From contig NZ_BLJO01000004.1 in assembly GCF_009932555.1 (NCBI RefSeq), positions 136,962 through 195,615 on the forward strand: a stretch of 58,654 bases of DNA, read 5' to 3'. Numbering within the stretch: position 1 is the first letter of the stretch; each line of letters begins with the position of its first letter. The DNA comes from Steroidobacter agaridevorans (GTDB lineage: Bacteria > Pseudomonadota > Gammaproteobacteria > Steroidobacterales > Steroidobacteraceae). The notes beneath the pieces were generated by a model, which saw nothing but the letters and a program-made list of their open reading frames with translations, did no database searches and was not told where the DNA came from. The position numbers and the translations under genes were made by a program. This document shows positions 25,060 through 33,285 of the stretch, one piece after another.

Positions 25060-25449
25060 ATGGCCGAAGACCGCAATCAAGACCCGCAGATGGACGCCGA
25101 GGGGCTCTACCAGGAGGACAATTTCACCGACCGCCGCGTCGGTGCGATCCGCCGCCTCTCCCCGGTGCGCGCCGACGGCTCCGCCGACCCCGGCCGGCCA
25201 GTGCTGTTCATCGGCCAGGCCGAGATCATGACCAACATGGGCCCGGTGCCCATCAACTTCGAGATCGAGGGCCAGACGCTGGCCGATGCCGTCATCGGCT
25301 TTGCCCCGGCGGCCCAGGTCGCCATCGAGCGCACCGTCCAGCAGATCCAGGAAATGCGCCGCCAGCAGGCTTCGCAGCTCGTGGTTCCGCAGGGCCCGGT
25401 GCCGGGCATCACCGGCGGCCGGGGCGGCGGCAAGATCCAGATGCCTTGA
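25060..25449 (+). CDS. Conserved-type hypothetical cytoplasmic protein
   Basis: 129 residues with an AGAGG site 6-7 bases before the ATG. The N-terminal part is acidic. The middle (GRPVLFIGQAEIMTNMGPVP) reads as a beta-rich core, and a helix follows (AAQVAIERTVQQIQEMRRQQ). The tail is Gly/Pro-rich (GITGGRGGGKIQMP). No signal or membrane segment. It looks like a compact single-domain protein. I cannot name the family. A strong hairpin follows the stop. Confidence 0.7.
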   Translation: MAEDRNQDPQMDAEGLYQEDNFTDRRVGAIRRLSPVRADGSADPGRPVLFIGQAEIMTNMGPVPINFEIEGQTLADAVIGFAPAAQVAIERTVQQIQEMRRQQASQLVVPQGPVPGITGGRGGGKIQMP

Positions 25450-25457
25450 GCCGATCG

Positions 25458-25483
25458 GAGGATGGGGCGCCCGCCCCATCCTC
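25458..25483 (+). terminator. Terminator-like hairpin
   Basis: A perfect 11-bp stem GAGGATGGGGC / GCCCCATCCTC with a GCCC loop, 9 bp after the stop of the hypothetical gene. It separates that gene from the Anbu operon. It lacks a T run. Confidence 0.55.
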
Positions 25484-25571
25484 GTGCGTGGGGCCCGTCG
25501 AAGGGGCCTTATGCTGGTGCGTTCCGCCTCCCGGTGCCCGTAAATCACGCATAACCAGCTGCTTTTGGCGC

Positions 25572-25587
25572 TGGCACGTTTTTCGCT
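25572..25587 (+). promoter_or_regulatory. Candidate sigma-54 (RpoN) promoter of the Anbu operon
   Basis: TGGCACGTTTTTCGCT matches the -24/-12 consensus TGGCACG-N4-TTGCW at every specified base except one T to C. The essential GG and GC pairs are at correct spacing. It lies 61 bp before the ATP-grasp ATG. No obvious enhancer-binding (NtrC-type) site was seen upstream, so activity is unproven. Confidence 0.55.
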
Positions 25588-25647
25588 CCGTCGTCCGACA
25601 TCAAGCCCGAGTCGTGGCATCGCTGCCCGGCTACAACAGAGGTCGGG

Positions 25648-27063
25648 ATGTTGGCGACTCCGTACGATGAAATGCATGCCAGCGACGGCGGCGTGCGCGA
25701 GCACTACAAGACCTTCGCTTCCTGGCTCGCGCGCACGCCGAGCGAGCGCGTGGCTCACAAGCGCGCCGAGGCCGACACGTTGTTTCATCGGGTCGGCATC
25801 ACGTTCACCGTTTATGGCGAGGACGCGGGCACCGAGCGCCTGATTCCCTTCGACATCGTTCCTCGCATCATTCCGGCCAACGAATGGAAGCACCTCGCCG
25901 CCGGCTTGAAACAACGCGTGCGCGCGTTGAACGCGTTCACCAACGATATCTATCACTCGCAGGAGATCTTGAAGGCCGGCCGCATTCCCGCCGAGCAGGT
26001 GCTGTGCAATGGGCAGTACCGGCCCGAGATGCAGGGCATCGACGTGCCGGGCTCGATCTACGCGCACATCGCCGGCGTCGATGTGGTGCGTGCCGGCGAG
26101 GGCGAGTTTTACGTTCTCGAAGACAACCTGCGCGTACCCTCGGGCGTGTCCTACATGCTCGAAGACCGGCGCATGATGATGCGATTGTTTCCCGAGCTGT
26201 TCGCGCTGCATTCGGTGGCGCCGGTCGAGCACTATCCCGATCTGCTGCTGGAGAACCTGCGCAGCGTCGCGCCGTCGGGTGTGAACGATCCGACGGTCGT
26301 GCTGCTGACGCCGGGTGCTTATAACAGCGCGTACTTCGAGCACGCGTTTCTGGCGCAGCAGATGGGCATCGAGCTGGTCGAGGGACAGGATCTGTTCGTC
26401 GACGACGAGTTCGTCTACATGCGCACCACCCGCGGCCCACAACGAGTGGATGTGATTTATCGGCGCATCGACGACGACTTCCTGGATCCGCTGGTGTTTC
26501 GGCCGGATTCGATGCTGGGCATTCCGGGACTGTTGGCCGCGTATCGCGCGGGGCGCGTGACGATTGCGAATGCGATTGGCACGGGTGTGGCGGACGACAA
26601 ATCCATTTATCCCTATGTGCCGGAGATGGTGCGCTTCTATCTCGGCGAAGAACCGTTGCTGTCGAACGTGCCGACGTTTGTTCTCCGGCGGAAAGAGGAT
26701 CTGGCGTATACGCTCGCGCACCTGCGGGAGCTGGTCGTCAAGGAGGTTCATGGGGCCGGCGGCTATGGAATGTTGATCGGCCCCGCGGCCAGCAAGGCTG
26801 AGCTGGAAGCGTTCCGTCAGCGGATCCTGCGCTCGCCGGAGAAATACATCGCACAACCGACACTCACGTTGTCGGCATGCCCGACGTTTGTAGATGCCGG
26901 CATCGCGCCGAGGCACATCGATTTGCGACCGTTCGTGTTGTCAGGCCGCGAAGTTACGTTGGTGCCGGGTGGGCTGACCAGAGTCGCGTTGAGAGAAGGA
27001 TCGCTGGTGGTGAATTCGTCGCAGGGCGGCGGGACGAAAGATACGTGGGTGTTGGAGCGATGA
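25648..27063 (+). CDS. Circularly permuted ATP-grasp enzyme (DUF404/DUF407)
   Basis: 471 residues with AGAGG 7-8 bases before the ATG. Family hallmarks: RIIPANEWKHLAAGLKQRVR (~73-92), FYVLEDNLRVPSGVSYMLE (~154-172), NAIGTGVADDKSIYPYVPEM, VKEVHGAGGYGM and a C-terminal RPFVLSG...VVNSSQGGGTKDTW. These enzymes are predicted to use ATP to form amide (peptide-like) bonds. In many genomes they stand with an alpha-E protein, a transglutaminase-like protease and the Anbu peptidase, as here. The actual substrate is not known. First gene of the operon, behind the sigma-54-like site. Confidence 0.93.
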   Translation: MLATPYDEMHASDGGVREHYKTFASWLARTPSERVAHKRAEADTLFHRVGITFTVYGEDAGTERLIPFDIVPRIIPANEWKHLAAGLKQRVRALNAFTNDIYHSQEILKAGRIPAEQVLCNGQYRPEMQGIDVPGSIYAHIAGVDVVRAGEGEFYVLEDNLRVPSGVSYMLEDRRMMMRLFPELFALHSVAPVEHYPDLLLENLRSVAPSGVNDPTVVLLTPGAYNSAYFEHAFLAQQMGIELVEGQDLFVDDEFVYMRTTRGPQRVDVIYRRIDDDFLDPLVFRPDSMLGIPGLLAAYRAGRVTIANAIGTGVADDKSIYPYVPEMVRFYLGEEPLLSNVPTFVLRRKEDLAYTLAHLRELVVKEVHGAGGYGMLIGPAASKAELEAFRQRILRSPEKYIAQPTLTLSACPTFVDAGIAPRHIDLRPFVLSGREVTLVPGGLTRVALREGSLVVNSSQGGGTKDTWVLER

Positions 27064-27091
27064 ACGCAGGCAGCCCGCAGGGCGTACGCGC

Positions 27092-28039
27092 ATGCTGAGC
27101 CGCACCGCCGATCATCTCTACTGGATGGCGCGCTACACGGAGCGTGCCGAAAACCTCGCTCGCATGCTCGACGTCAACTCGCGCATGTCGCTGCTTCCTC
27201 AAGGGGCTGAAATCCTCGAGCAGGGCTGGATCGCCACCCTCACCATCATCGGCCTGATGGAAGCATTCCGGCAGCGCTATGACTCCGTGACTTCATCGAA
27301 CGTCATCGCATTCATGGCATTCGACCGCGACAACCCTCTGAGCATCTGCAGCTGCGTCCACGCCGCCCGTGAAAACGCGCGAGCCGTGCGAGGCACGCTC
27401 ACTTCAGAGATCTGGGAAACGTTGAACGCGACCTGGCTGGAAATGCGTGGCATGAGCCTGCGCTCCGCCAACGAGACGGAAGTGGGCAACTTCTTCGAGT
27501 GGGTGAAATATCGTTCGCACGTCGCGCGGGGCGTCATTCAAGGCACGATGTTGCGCGATGAAGCCTGGCACTTCGCCTGGCTCGGCACTTATCTCGAACG
27601 CGCCGACAGCACTGCTCGCATTCTCGATGTGAAGTATCACTTGCTGCTCCCTCGCGGCGAGCAAGCGGGCGGAGCGGCGGATTACTACCAGTGGAGCGCG
27701 CTCTTGCACTCGGTGTCCGCGTTCGAAATCTATCGTCGTGTGTATCGCGACTTGATTACGCCAAGGCGCGTGGCAGAACTGCTCGTTCTGCGCGACGACA
27801 TGCCTCGCTCGCTGCGTCGATGCATGTCTCAAGTACACATGCATCTGCAATCGGTGCGGAATGCGCAGTCGGCGGAGACCGAGCGGCGGGCCGGTGAGCT
27901 GCAGGCGTCGCTGCATTTCGGTCGCATCGACAGCGTGTTCGAGATCGGGCTGCACGAATACCTGGTGCGATTCCTCGGTCAGGTGCGCGATCTCGGCGAT
28001 CGGGTGTCCCGAGACTTCCTGGTGTCGGCCACCGACTAG
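27092..28039 (+). CDS. Alpha-E domain protein (DUF403)
   Basis: 315 residues, all-helical. The family signature opens the protein: MLSRTADHLYWMARYTERAE. Later motifs include FDRDNPLSICSCVHAARENA, LRDEAWHFAWLGTYLERADS and MPRSLRRCM. It starts 28 bp after the ATP-grasp stop. Alpha-E proteins are nearly always found with circularly permuted ATP-grasp enzymes, sometimes fused to them, and are thought to be their partner. The biochemical role is unknown. Confidence 0.93.
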   Translation: MLSRTADHLYWMARYTERAENLARMLDVNSRMSLLPQGAEILEQGWIATLTIIGLMEAFRQRYDSVTSSNVIAFMAFDRDNPLSICSCVHAARENARAVRGTLTSEIWETLNATWLEMRGMSLRSANETEVGNFFEWVKYRSHVARGVIQGTMLRDEAWHFAWLGTYLERADSTARILDVKYHLLLPRGEQAGGAADYYQWSALLHSVSAFEIYRRVYRDLITPRRVAELLVLRDDMPRSLRRCMSQVHMHLQSVRNAQSAETERRAGELQASLHFGRIDSVFEIGLHEYLVRFLGQVRDLGDRVSRDFLVSATD

Positions 28040-28047
28040 GAGACGGC

Positions 28048-28854
28048 ATGCAACTGCATATCCGACACGAAACGTTCTATCGCTACGGCGAGCCGGTGAA
28101 ACGCAGCGTGCAGAACCTGCGGCTGACGCCTCGTCGCGATCCCATGCAACGCGCGCTCAGCTGGAACATGGCGACGCCGGGGCATTGTCGCTCGCAAGTC
28201 GATGCGTACGGCAACATCGTGCATTTGCTCACGCTCGATGAGCCGCACAAGGAAATTCGCATCGTCGTGAACGGCATCGTCGAGACCGAGGATCATCCCG
28301 CCGTGTCGGTGCCTGACGAGGGTCAGCTCTCGCCGCTGGCGTTTCTGGCCGAAACGCCGCTGACTCGTCCGGATGAGGCTATCGCAAGCTTCGCGCGCGC
28401 TCGCTTGCAAGCGGGCGGCGACGTGCGAGGCAAGTTGCTCGAGCTGGCGGACGCCGTGTGTGAAGAAGTGCGCTATGAAAAAGGCGCCACCGACGTGCAC
28501 GAATCCGCGTCGCGAGCGTTCGCGCGTGGTGCGGGCGTCTGCCAGGATCATTCGCACATCTACATAGCCAGCTGCCGCAGCGCCGGCATTCCAGCACGCT
28601 ATGTCAGCGGTTACTTTTACGCAGGTCCGGAGGGCGAGATCGCCAGTCATGCGTGGGTGGATGTTTGGACCGGCCACGAGCAAGGCTGGATGTCCATCGA
28701 CGTGACTCATCGCACGCCCACCGACGGGCGGCATTGCCGGCTGGCGGTAGGTCGCGATTACCTCGATGCCTGCCCGGTGCGTGGTGTCCGTCGCGGCGGC
28801 GGAGCGGAGGAAATGCAGGTCGCGGTGCGGATCGCGGCAGCCGCGCAACAGTGA
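28048..28854 (+). CDS. Transglutaminase-like cysteine protease family protein
   Basis: 268 residues with AGGAG upstream, only 8 bp after the alpha-E stop. An N-terminal beta domain (MQLHIRHETFYRYGEPV, LRLTPR) is followed by the transglutaminase core. The catalytic triad is visible: Cys165 in GAGVCQDHSH, His201 in SHAWVDVW and Asp218 in SIDVTH. Proteins of this group act as peptidases or amidases rather than cross-linkers. With the ATP-grasp enzyme next door it may cut the bond that enzyme makes. Confidence 0.92.
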   Translation: MQLHIRHETFYRYGEPVKRSVQNLRLTPRRDPMQRALSWNMATPGHCRSQVDAYGNIVHLLTLDEPHKEIRIVVNGIVETEDHPAVSVPDEGQLSPLAFLAETPLTRPDEAIASFARARLQAGGDVRGKLLELADAVCEEVRYEKGATDVHESASRAFARGAGVCQDHSHIYIASCRSAGIPARYVSGYFYAGPEGEIASHAWVDVWTGHEQGWMSIDVTHRTPTDGRHCRLAVGRDYLDACPVRGVRRGGGAEEMQVAVRIAAAAQQ

Positions 28855-28927
28855 TGCCAATGTTTTGCAATGGAGTCTATAGTTCGCGTTTCCTGGGCAC
28901 TGCCGCCCACTGACTGCGGTTGTAGCT

Positions 28928-29665
28928 ATGACGTATTGCGTAGGCATGCTGCTGGATGCCGGGCTGGTGTTCCTTTCCGACTCGCGCACCAACGCGGGCG
29001 TGGACCAGATCAGCACGTTCCGCAAGGTGACCATCTTCGAACGGCCGGGCGATCGGGTCATGGTGCTGATGGGCGCCGGCAATCTCGCGATCTCCCAGGC
29101 GGTCGTGAATGTTTTGCACGAACACGAGAACGAGCCGGGCATCAAGGGGATCTGGACCTCCAAGAACATGTTCGAGGCGTCGCTCGCGGTCGGCGAGGCG
29201 CTACGGGAGGTTCACAAGCGCGATGCCGAAGCGCTCAAGGATCATCACATCGAGTTCAACGCCTCGCTGATCTTCGGCGGCCAGATCGGCGGCGAAGAGC
29301 CGCGGCTGTTTTGTATCTACGCGGCCGGCAATTTCATCGAGGCCACGCCGGAGACGCCGTATTTCCAGATCGGCGAGTCGAAGTATGGCAAGCCGATTCT
29401 GGACCGGGTCATTTCCCGCAGCACCAGCCTCGCGCAAGGCGCCAAGTGCGCGCTGATCTCGATGGACTCGACGATCAGATCGAATCTCTCGGTCGGTGTG
29501 CCGTTGGATCTGCTATCGATCAAGCGCGATGAGCTGAAGATCCACAGCCACGTGAACATCGACGAGAACCACGCGTACTTCCGGATGATCCGCACGCGCT
29601 GGAGCGAGAGCCTGCGCCATGCGTTTCACGAGATTCCCGATCCGGAATGGATGCGGCGGAGCTGA
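28928..29665 (+). CDS. Anbu proteasome-like peptidase (ancestral beta subunit)
   Basis: 245 residues. The Ntn-hydrolase nucleophile is Thr2, exposed once Met1 is removed (MTYCVGMLLDAG). Asp18 (FLSDSRTNAG) and Lys33 (FRKVTIF) complete the proteasome-type site. The core GDRVMVLMGAGNLAISQAVV and HIEFNASLIFGGQIGGEEPR fits Anbu rather than HslV. Length is also that of Anbu. No HslU/ClpX-like ATPase gene is nearby, as is usual for Anbu. Last gene of the four-gene set, 73 bp after the transglutaminase gene. Confidence 0.93.
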   Translation: MTYCVGMLLDAGLVFLSDSRTNAGVDQISTFRKVTIFERPGDRVMVLMGAGNLAISQAVVNVLHEHENEPGIKGIWTSKNMFEASLAVGEALREVHKRDAEALKDHHIEFNASLIFGGQIGGEEPRLFCIYAAGNFIEATPETPYFQIGESKYGKPILDRVISRSTSLAQGAKCALISMDSTIRSNLSVGVPLDLLSIKRDELKIHSHVNIDENHAYFRMIRTRWSESLRHAFHEIPDPEWMRRS

Positions 29666-29668
29666 GGC

Positions 29669-30262
29669 TCAGCGCTTCTCCATCGACTCCACGTAGAACA
29701 GCTCGCACGCGCCATTGCCCCGGTCGGTGCGGCTCAGCGAGCTCCTCCACGTGAAATTATTCGGCCCGAGTACGCTGACGAGCTGGCCGCGCAGGCGCAC
29801 GATGTTGCCCGGCTTCACGTCCTTCAGGCGGTCTTCGAGCAGACCGTTGGCGGGAATCAGATGCATGTTGGAGGCGTTGAGCATGGCCGTTTTCAGATCG
29901 ATGGCCTGCTCGTCGGGATAGATCGTAAAGAAGCGCGCGCCCTGGCTGATGCGAAAGTGAGAGAGCACGGCGCTGTCGGACATCGGGCCCCAGCCGAGCG
30001 CGAAATCGATGGGCGAGACGCGAGCGCCGCCGTCCATGCTGTATTCCTCGACCGACAGCACACGTGCTTCCAGATCGAAGTCGGCTAGCGGAGTCAGCTC
30101 ATATTCCCCGTGGGCAAACGGCGCCTGTTGCACCAGGCGCTGCGTCGGCTCATCGGGAACCAAGACTCCCGGCGGATGATCGATGGCGCGGCCTTCCACC
30201 AGCGCGGCGATACCCGCACCGACGGCGCCCAATGCCACGACGACTCGCCAATGAGCAAACAT
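29669..30262 (-). CDS. Exported hypothetical protein
   Basis: 197 residues. A hydrophobic N-terminus (MFAHWRVVVALGAVGAGIAAL) is a signal anchor. The rest is soluble, with LSVEEYSMDGGARVSPIDFALGWGP and a C-terminal IVRLRGQLVSVLGPNNFTW, an OB-like beta-rich region. I cannot name the family with confidence. It ends 4 bp from the Anbu stop on the opposite strand, so the two are convergent. Confidence 0.7.
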   Translation of the reverse strand: MFAHWRVVVALGAVGAGIAALVEGRAIDHPPGVLVPDEPTQRLVQQAPFAHGEYELTPLADFDLEARVLSVEEYSMDGGARVSPIDFALGWGPMSDSAVLSHFRISQGARFFTIYPDEQAIDLKTAMLNASNMHLIPANGLLEDRLKDVKPGNIVRLRGQLVSVLGPNNFTWRSSLSRTDRGNGACELFYVESMEKR

Positions 30263-30359
30263 GACGCGCAGGGTACTGGGCGGTTGCCAGCGCCCGCAGT
30301 GCGCGCATCACATCAAGGTTGACAGTGAAGAAACATTCGACGGGTCGATGTGACCCGGA

Positions 30360-31169
30360 TCACTGGGCGTCGACCTTCACCCATACCGCCAGCTCGTTGC
30401 CGCCGGTGCTGTAGCTGCGGCTGAGGATGCCGCTTTGGGTGCCGCTGGACGATTCACTCACCGCGCCGAGCTGGATCCACGTTCCCAGCCGGCCGATGAC
30501 TTGCGTATTCAACGACTGCGTCTCGATACCGTTGCCGCCGACGCGCTCGTCCTGTTGATCGATCTGCAGGATCACCTGATCGCCGTTCACGCGCGGCGTA
30601 ACCATGAAGCCGCGTTGCAGATTGCGATGCTCGACTGCGCCCGCGACGAATGGGCGTTTGCCGCCGCCGACTGCGAACGCCGTCACAATCGGTACGCTCG
30701 TGCCCGTGGCAATGAAGGCGGAATTGCCTTCGAGCACCTGCACACTGGAAACACTCGAGTCGTTGGTCTGCAAGTTCCGCTGGCCGGCGCGCACCGTCGC
30801 TGAAACGCCATCGCGCGTGCTCAACGTTCCGGACGCCGATGCCTGCTCCTGTTGAATATCCGACGCTGTGCTCCGGCGCACAGAAACCAACATCTGTCGC
30901 TGTTGCTTATCCAACTGGGCGACTGCGGAGCGCAGCTGCGAGAGATTGCCGCTGCTGGTGCGGACGAACAGTTTGTAATCCTGCCCGGTCAGCGCGCCGC
31001 CCTGTTCGAGCAAGGGCTGCAATACCGGGATCAGCTCGTCGGCGCGCCGGTACTTCAAATCGATGACCGTCAGCGACTGCGCCCAGCTCACCGCCGCCAT
31101 CAGACAGGCCGCGATGCCGAGCCAGGACCATCGCTGCAAGCCGCGAAATTGCCTTCTCGAAATATTCAT
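30360..31169 (-). CDS. Stand-alone secretin-like (NolW-type) periplasmic protein
   Basis: 269 residues with a Sec signal (LGIAACLMAAVSWAQS, ~18-32). A secretin N1/NolW-type domain follows (LTVIDLKYRRADELIPVLQP, then LVSVRRSTA). The C-terminal part has secretin-like beta features (FMVTPRVNGDQVILQIDQQDE). It is far shorter than a pore-forming secretin (usually over 500 residues), and no type II, III or IV pilus gene is nearby. It is either a pilotin-like accessory or a shortened paralogue. Confidence 0.72.
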   Translation of the reverse strand: MNISRRQFRGLQRWSWLGIAACLMAAVSWAQSLTVIDLKYRRADELIPVLQPLLEQGGALTGQDYKLFVRTSSGNLSQLRSAVAQLDKQQRQMLVSVRRSTASDIQQEQASASGTLSTRDGVSATVRAGQRNLQTNDSSVSSVQVLEGNSAFIATGTSVPIVTAFAVGGGKRPFVAGAVEHRNLQRGFMVTPRVNGDQVILQIDQQDERVGGNGIETQSLNTQVIGRLGTWIQLGAVSESSSGTQSGILSRSYSTGGNELAVWVKVDAQ

Positions 31170-31273
31170 AAAGCCTCGTCGAACGCCGCTAAGTGCCTGT
31201 CTGGCGCTGATTTAACAACCCTCTAAGGCATTCGCCTAGGAGGAAACCGCGGATTTGCCACGCCGGTCGCGCC

Positions 31274-31300
31274 TCAAGCCGCGCGGGATTATGCCGAATC
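31274..31300 (+). promoter_or_regulatory. Candidate sigma-28 (FliA) flagellar promoter of motAB
   Basis: TCAA (31274-31277), a 15-bp spacer and GCCGAATC (31293-31300) fit the sigma-28 pattern TAAA-N15-GCCGATAA with the correct spacing. The start point would be about 45 nt before the motA ATG. The same 182-bp gap also holds a perfect 16-bp palindrome, GCGGCCCGCGGGCCGC (31310-31325), in the leader. Confidence 0.5.
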
Positions 31301-31351
31301 AGTGACTGTGCGGCCCGCGGGCCGCGAGCTGATCGTTCCTACGGATAATCA

Positions 31352-32209
31352 ATGAACCTGATCCTCGGCATCGTCGTGGTGTTTGGCTGCGTGCTGGGCG
31401 GCTTTGCCGTCCACGGCGGCCAATTGGGCGCCCTGTGGCAGCCCTCCGAGCTGCTGATCATCGGCGGCGCCGCGGTCGGCGCGATGATCATTGCCAATCC
31501 GTTCAGCGTCACCAAGAAGATCGCCGCCGGCATTCCGGCGCTGCTGAAAGGCTCGCCTTACAACAGGGATCATTACCTCGCGCTGTTCTCGGTCATGTAC
31601 GAGCTGCTGTCGATCGCGCGCAAGGAAGGCATGATGGGCCTGGAGCGCGTCATCGAGGAGCCGGAGAAGAGCGATCTGTTCAAGAAGCGTCCGCTGATCC
31701 TCAAGGATCATCACGCGGTCGAATTCATCCAGGATTATCTGCGCCTCATCATCAGCGGCGACATGGACCAGCATCAGCTCGAAGCGCTGATGGATCTGGA
31801 AATCGAGACCCATCATCACAGCGGCGAAGAGCCGGCGCAGGCGCTCAACAAAGTGTCCGACGCGATGCCGGGTTTCGGCATCGTGGCCGCGGTGCTCGGC
31901 ATCGTGAACACCATGGGTGCGCTCGGCGGCCCGCCGGAAGAGATCGGCATCAAGGTCGCGGCGGCGCTCGTCGGCACCTTCCTCGGCATTCTGCTCGCGT
32001 ACGGTCTGCTCGGCCCGATGAGCACGGCCATGGAACGCCGCGCGCGCGATGAGACCGCTTTCTACACCGCCATCAAGACCTGCATCATGGGATTCCTGCA
32101 GGGTCACCCGCCGCAGATCGCGATCGAGTTCGGCCGCAAGTCGACGCCGGCGGATCTGCGTCCGAGCTTCAAGGATCTCGAAGCCCAGTTGCGCGGCAAG
32201 AAGGCCTGA
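31352..32209 (+). CDS. motA: Flagellar motor stator protein MotA
   Basis: 285 residues with four membrane segments: ILGIVVVFGCVLGGFAV, LLIIGGAAVGAMII, FGIVAAVLGIVNTMGALGGP and LVGTFLGILLAYGLLGP. The large cytoplasmic loop carries the charged residues that contact the rotor (LLSIARKEGMMGLERVIEEP). MotA forms the proton-driven stator ring with MotB. Length matches E. coli MotA. No other flagellar genes are in the window, so the stator pair stands alone here. Confidence 0.96.
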   Translation: MNLILGIVVVFGCVLGGFAVHGGQLGALWQPSELLIIGGAAVGAMIIANPFSVTKKIAAGIPALLKGSPYNRDHYLALFSVMYELLSIARKEGMMGLERVIEEPEKSDLFKKRPLILKDHHAVEFIQDYLRLIISGDMDQHQLEALMDLEIETHHHSGEEPAQALNKVSDAMPGFGIVAAVLGIVNTMGALGGPPEEIGIKVAAALVGTFLGILLAYGLLGPMSTAMERRARDETAFYTAIKTCIMGFLQGHPPQIAIEFGRKSTPADLRPSFKDLEAQLRGKKA

Positions 32210-32229
32210 TCTCGTAACCGGGATACGCC

Positions 32230-33285
32230 ATGGCACGCAAGGGCAAAGACGGCGAGGCGCTCGCGCCGATCATCATCAAGAAGGTCAAGAAAGGCGGCCA
32301 TGGCCACCATGGCGGCTCCTGGAAGGTCGCGTTCGCCGACTTCGCGACTGCGATGATGGCGTTCTTCCTGCTCATGTGGCTGATGGGTTCCACCACTCAG
32401 GAGCAGAAGGGCGCGATCTCGGAATATTTCAACAATCCTTCCGCCGTGCCGGGCACGAGCACGGTGCCTGCGGCCACCTCTATGCCAGGTCCCGGCGGCG
32501 CCAGCACCAGCATGATCCAGCTGGGCGGCGGCATGGAGCTGCACACCTCCAGCGACAATCCGGATGCGCCGCCCGCGCAAGTCGTCAACGACGACGAGGC
32601 AGAGAAGCGCGCCGAACAGCTTGATCGGGAACGTTTGAATTCGCTGTTGCGAGAGTTGAAAGAAGCTATCGATGCGCGCGAGGCGCTCGCGAAATTCAAG
32701 GATCAGATCCTGCTCGATATCACGCCGGAAGGCGTGCGCATTCAGATCGTCGATCACGAGCGCCGTCCGATGTTCCCGCTCGGCAGCTCGCGACTCGAGG
32801 AGTACAGCGCCAGGATTCTTTATGAGCTGTCGAACATCATCAACAACGTGCCGAACCGCATCAGCATCAGCGGTCACACGGACATCAAACCGTACATCGC
32901 CAACAATTACAGCAACTGGGAGTTGTCCGCGGACCGCGCCAACGCAGCCCGTCGCGCGTTGATCACCGGCGGCTTGCCGCAGGAGAAGGTGGGTCGCGTC
33001 GTGGGCCTTGCGTCGAGCGTGCTGCTCGATAGCGCGGTGCCGGATAGCCCGGTGAATCGGCGTATCAGCATCATCGTGATGAACCGCCGCACCGAAGAAG
33101 CGATCATGCATGAGAACGGCACACTGCTCAGCGTGATGCCTCCCGGCGCGACGGAAGCGGGGTCGACGCCGGTGGCTGAGAGTGAAGGCGGTGAAGCTGG
33201 CGCCGTTGCGCCTGCCGATGGCGGTAGCGACTCCGGCGGCGGCGGCGCGCCTGTCACCGCGGCGATGGCGCCGATTACGGGGTAA
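32230..33285 (+). CDS. motB: Flagellar motor stator protein MotB
   Basis: 351 residues. The single N-terminal helix has the plug region and proton-carrying Asp37 in SWKVAFADFATAMMAFFLLM. A flexible linker precedes the OmpA-like peptidoglycan-binding domain (ISGHTDIKPYIANNYSNWEL, then LSADRANAARRAL). The last ~45 residues are Gly/Ala/Ser-rich and disordered. It starts 20 bp after motA. Its 3' end overlaps the convergent histidine kinase gene by 11 bp. Confidence 0.96.
   Translation: MARKGKDGEALAPIIIKKVKKGGHGHHGGSWKVAFADFATAMMAFFLLMWLMGSTTQEQKGAISEYFNNPSAVPGTSTVPAATSMPGPGGASTSMIQLGGGMELHTSSDNPDAPPAQVVNDDEAEKRAEQLDRERLNSLLRELKEAIDAREALAKFKDQILLDITPEGVRIQIVDHERRPMFPLGSSRLEEYSARILYELSNIINNVPNRISISGHTDIKPYIANNYSNWELSADRANAARRALITGGLPQEKVGRVVGLASSVLLDSAVPDSPVNRRISIIVMNRRTEEAIMHENGTLLSVMPPGATEAGSTPVAESEGGEAGAVAPADGGSDSGGGGAPVTAAMAPITG

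Noticed and set aside
25015-26916. A 633-codon open frame antisense to the ATP-grasp gene
   Set aside because: Rich in His/Arg/Gln with no family motif and no ribosome site; it fully overlaps two genes with good evidence.
31310-31325. 16-bp GC palindrome as an origin or recombination site
   Set aside because: Too short and isolated; no DnaA boxes or integrase gene nearby.
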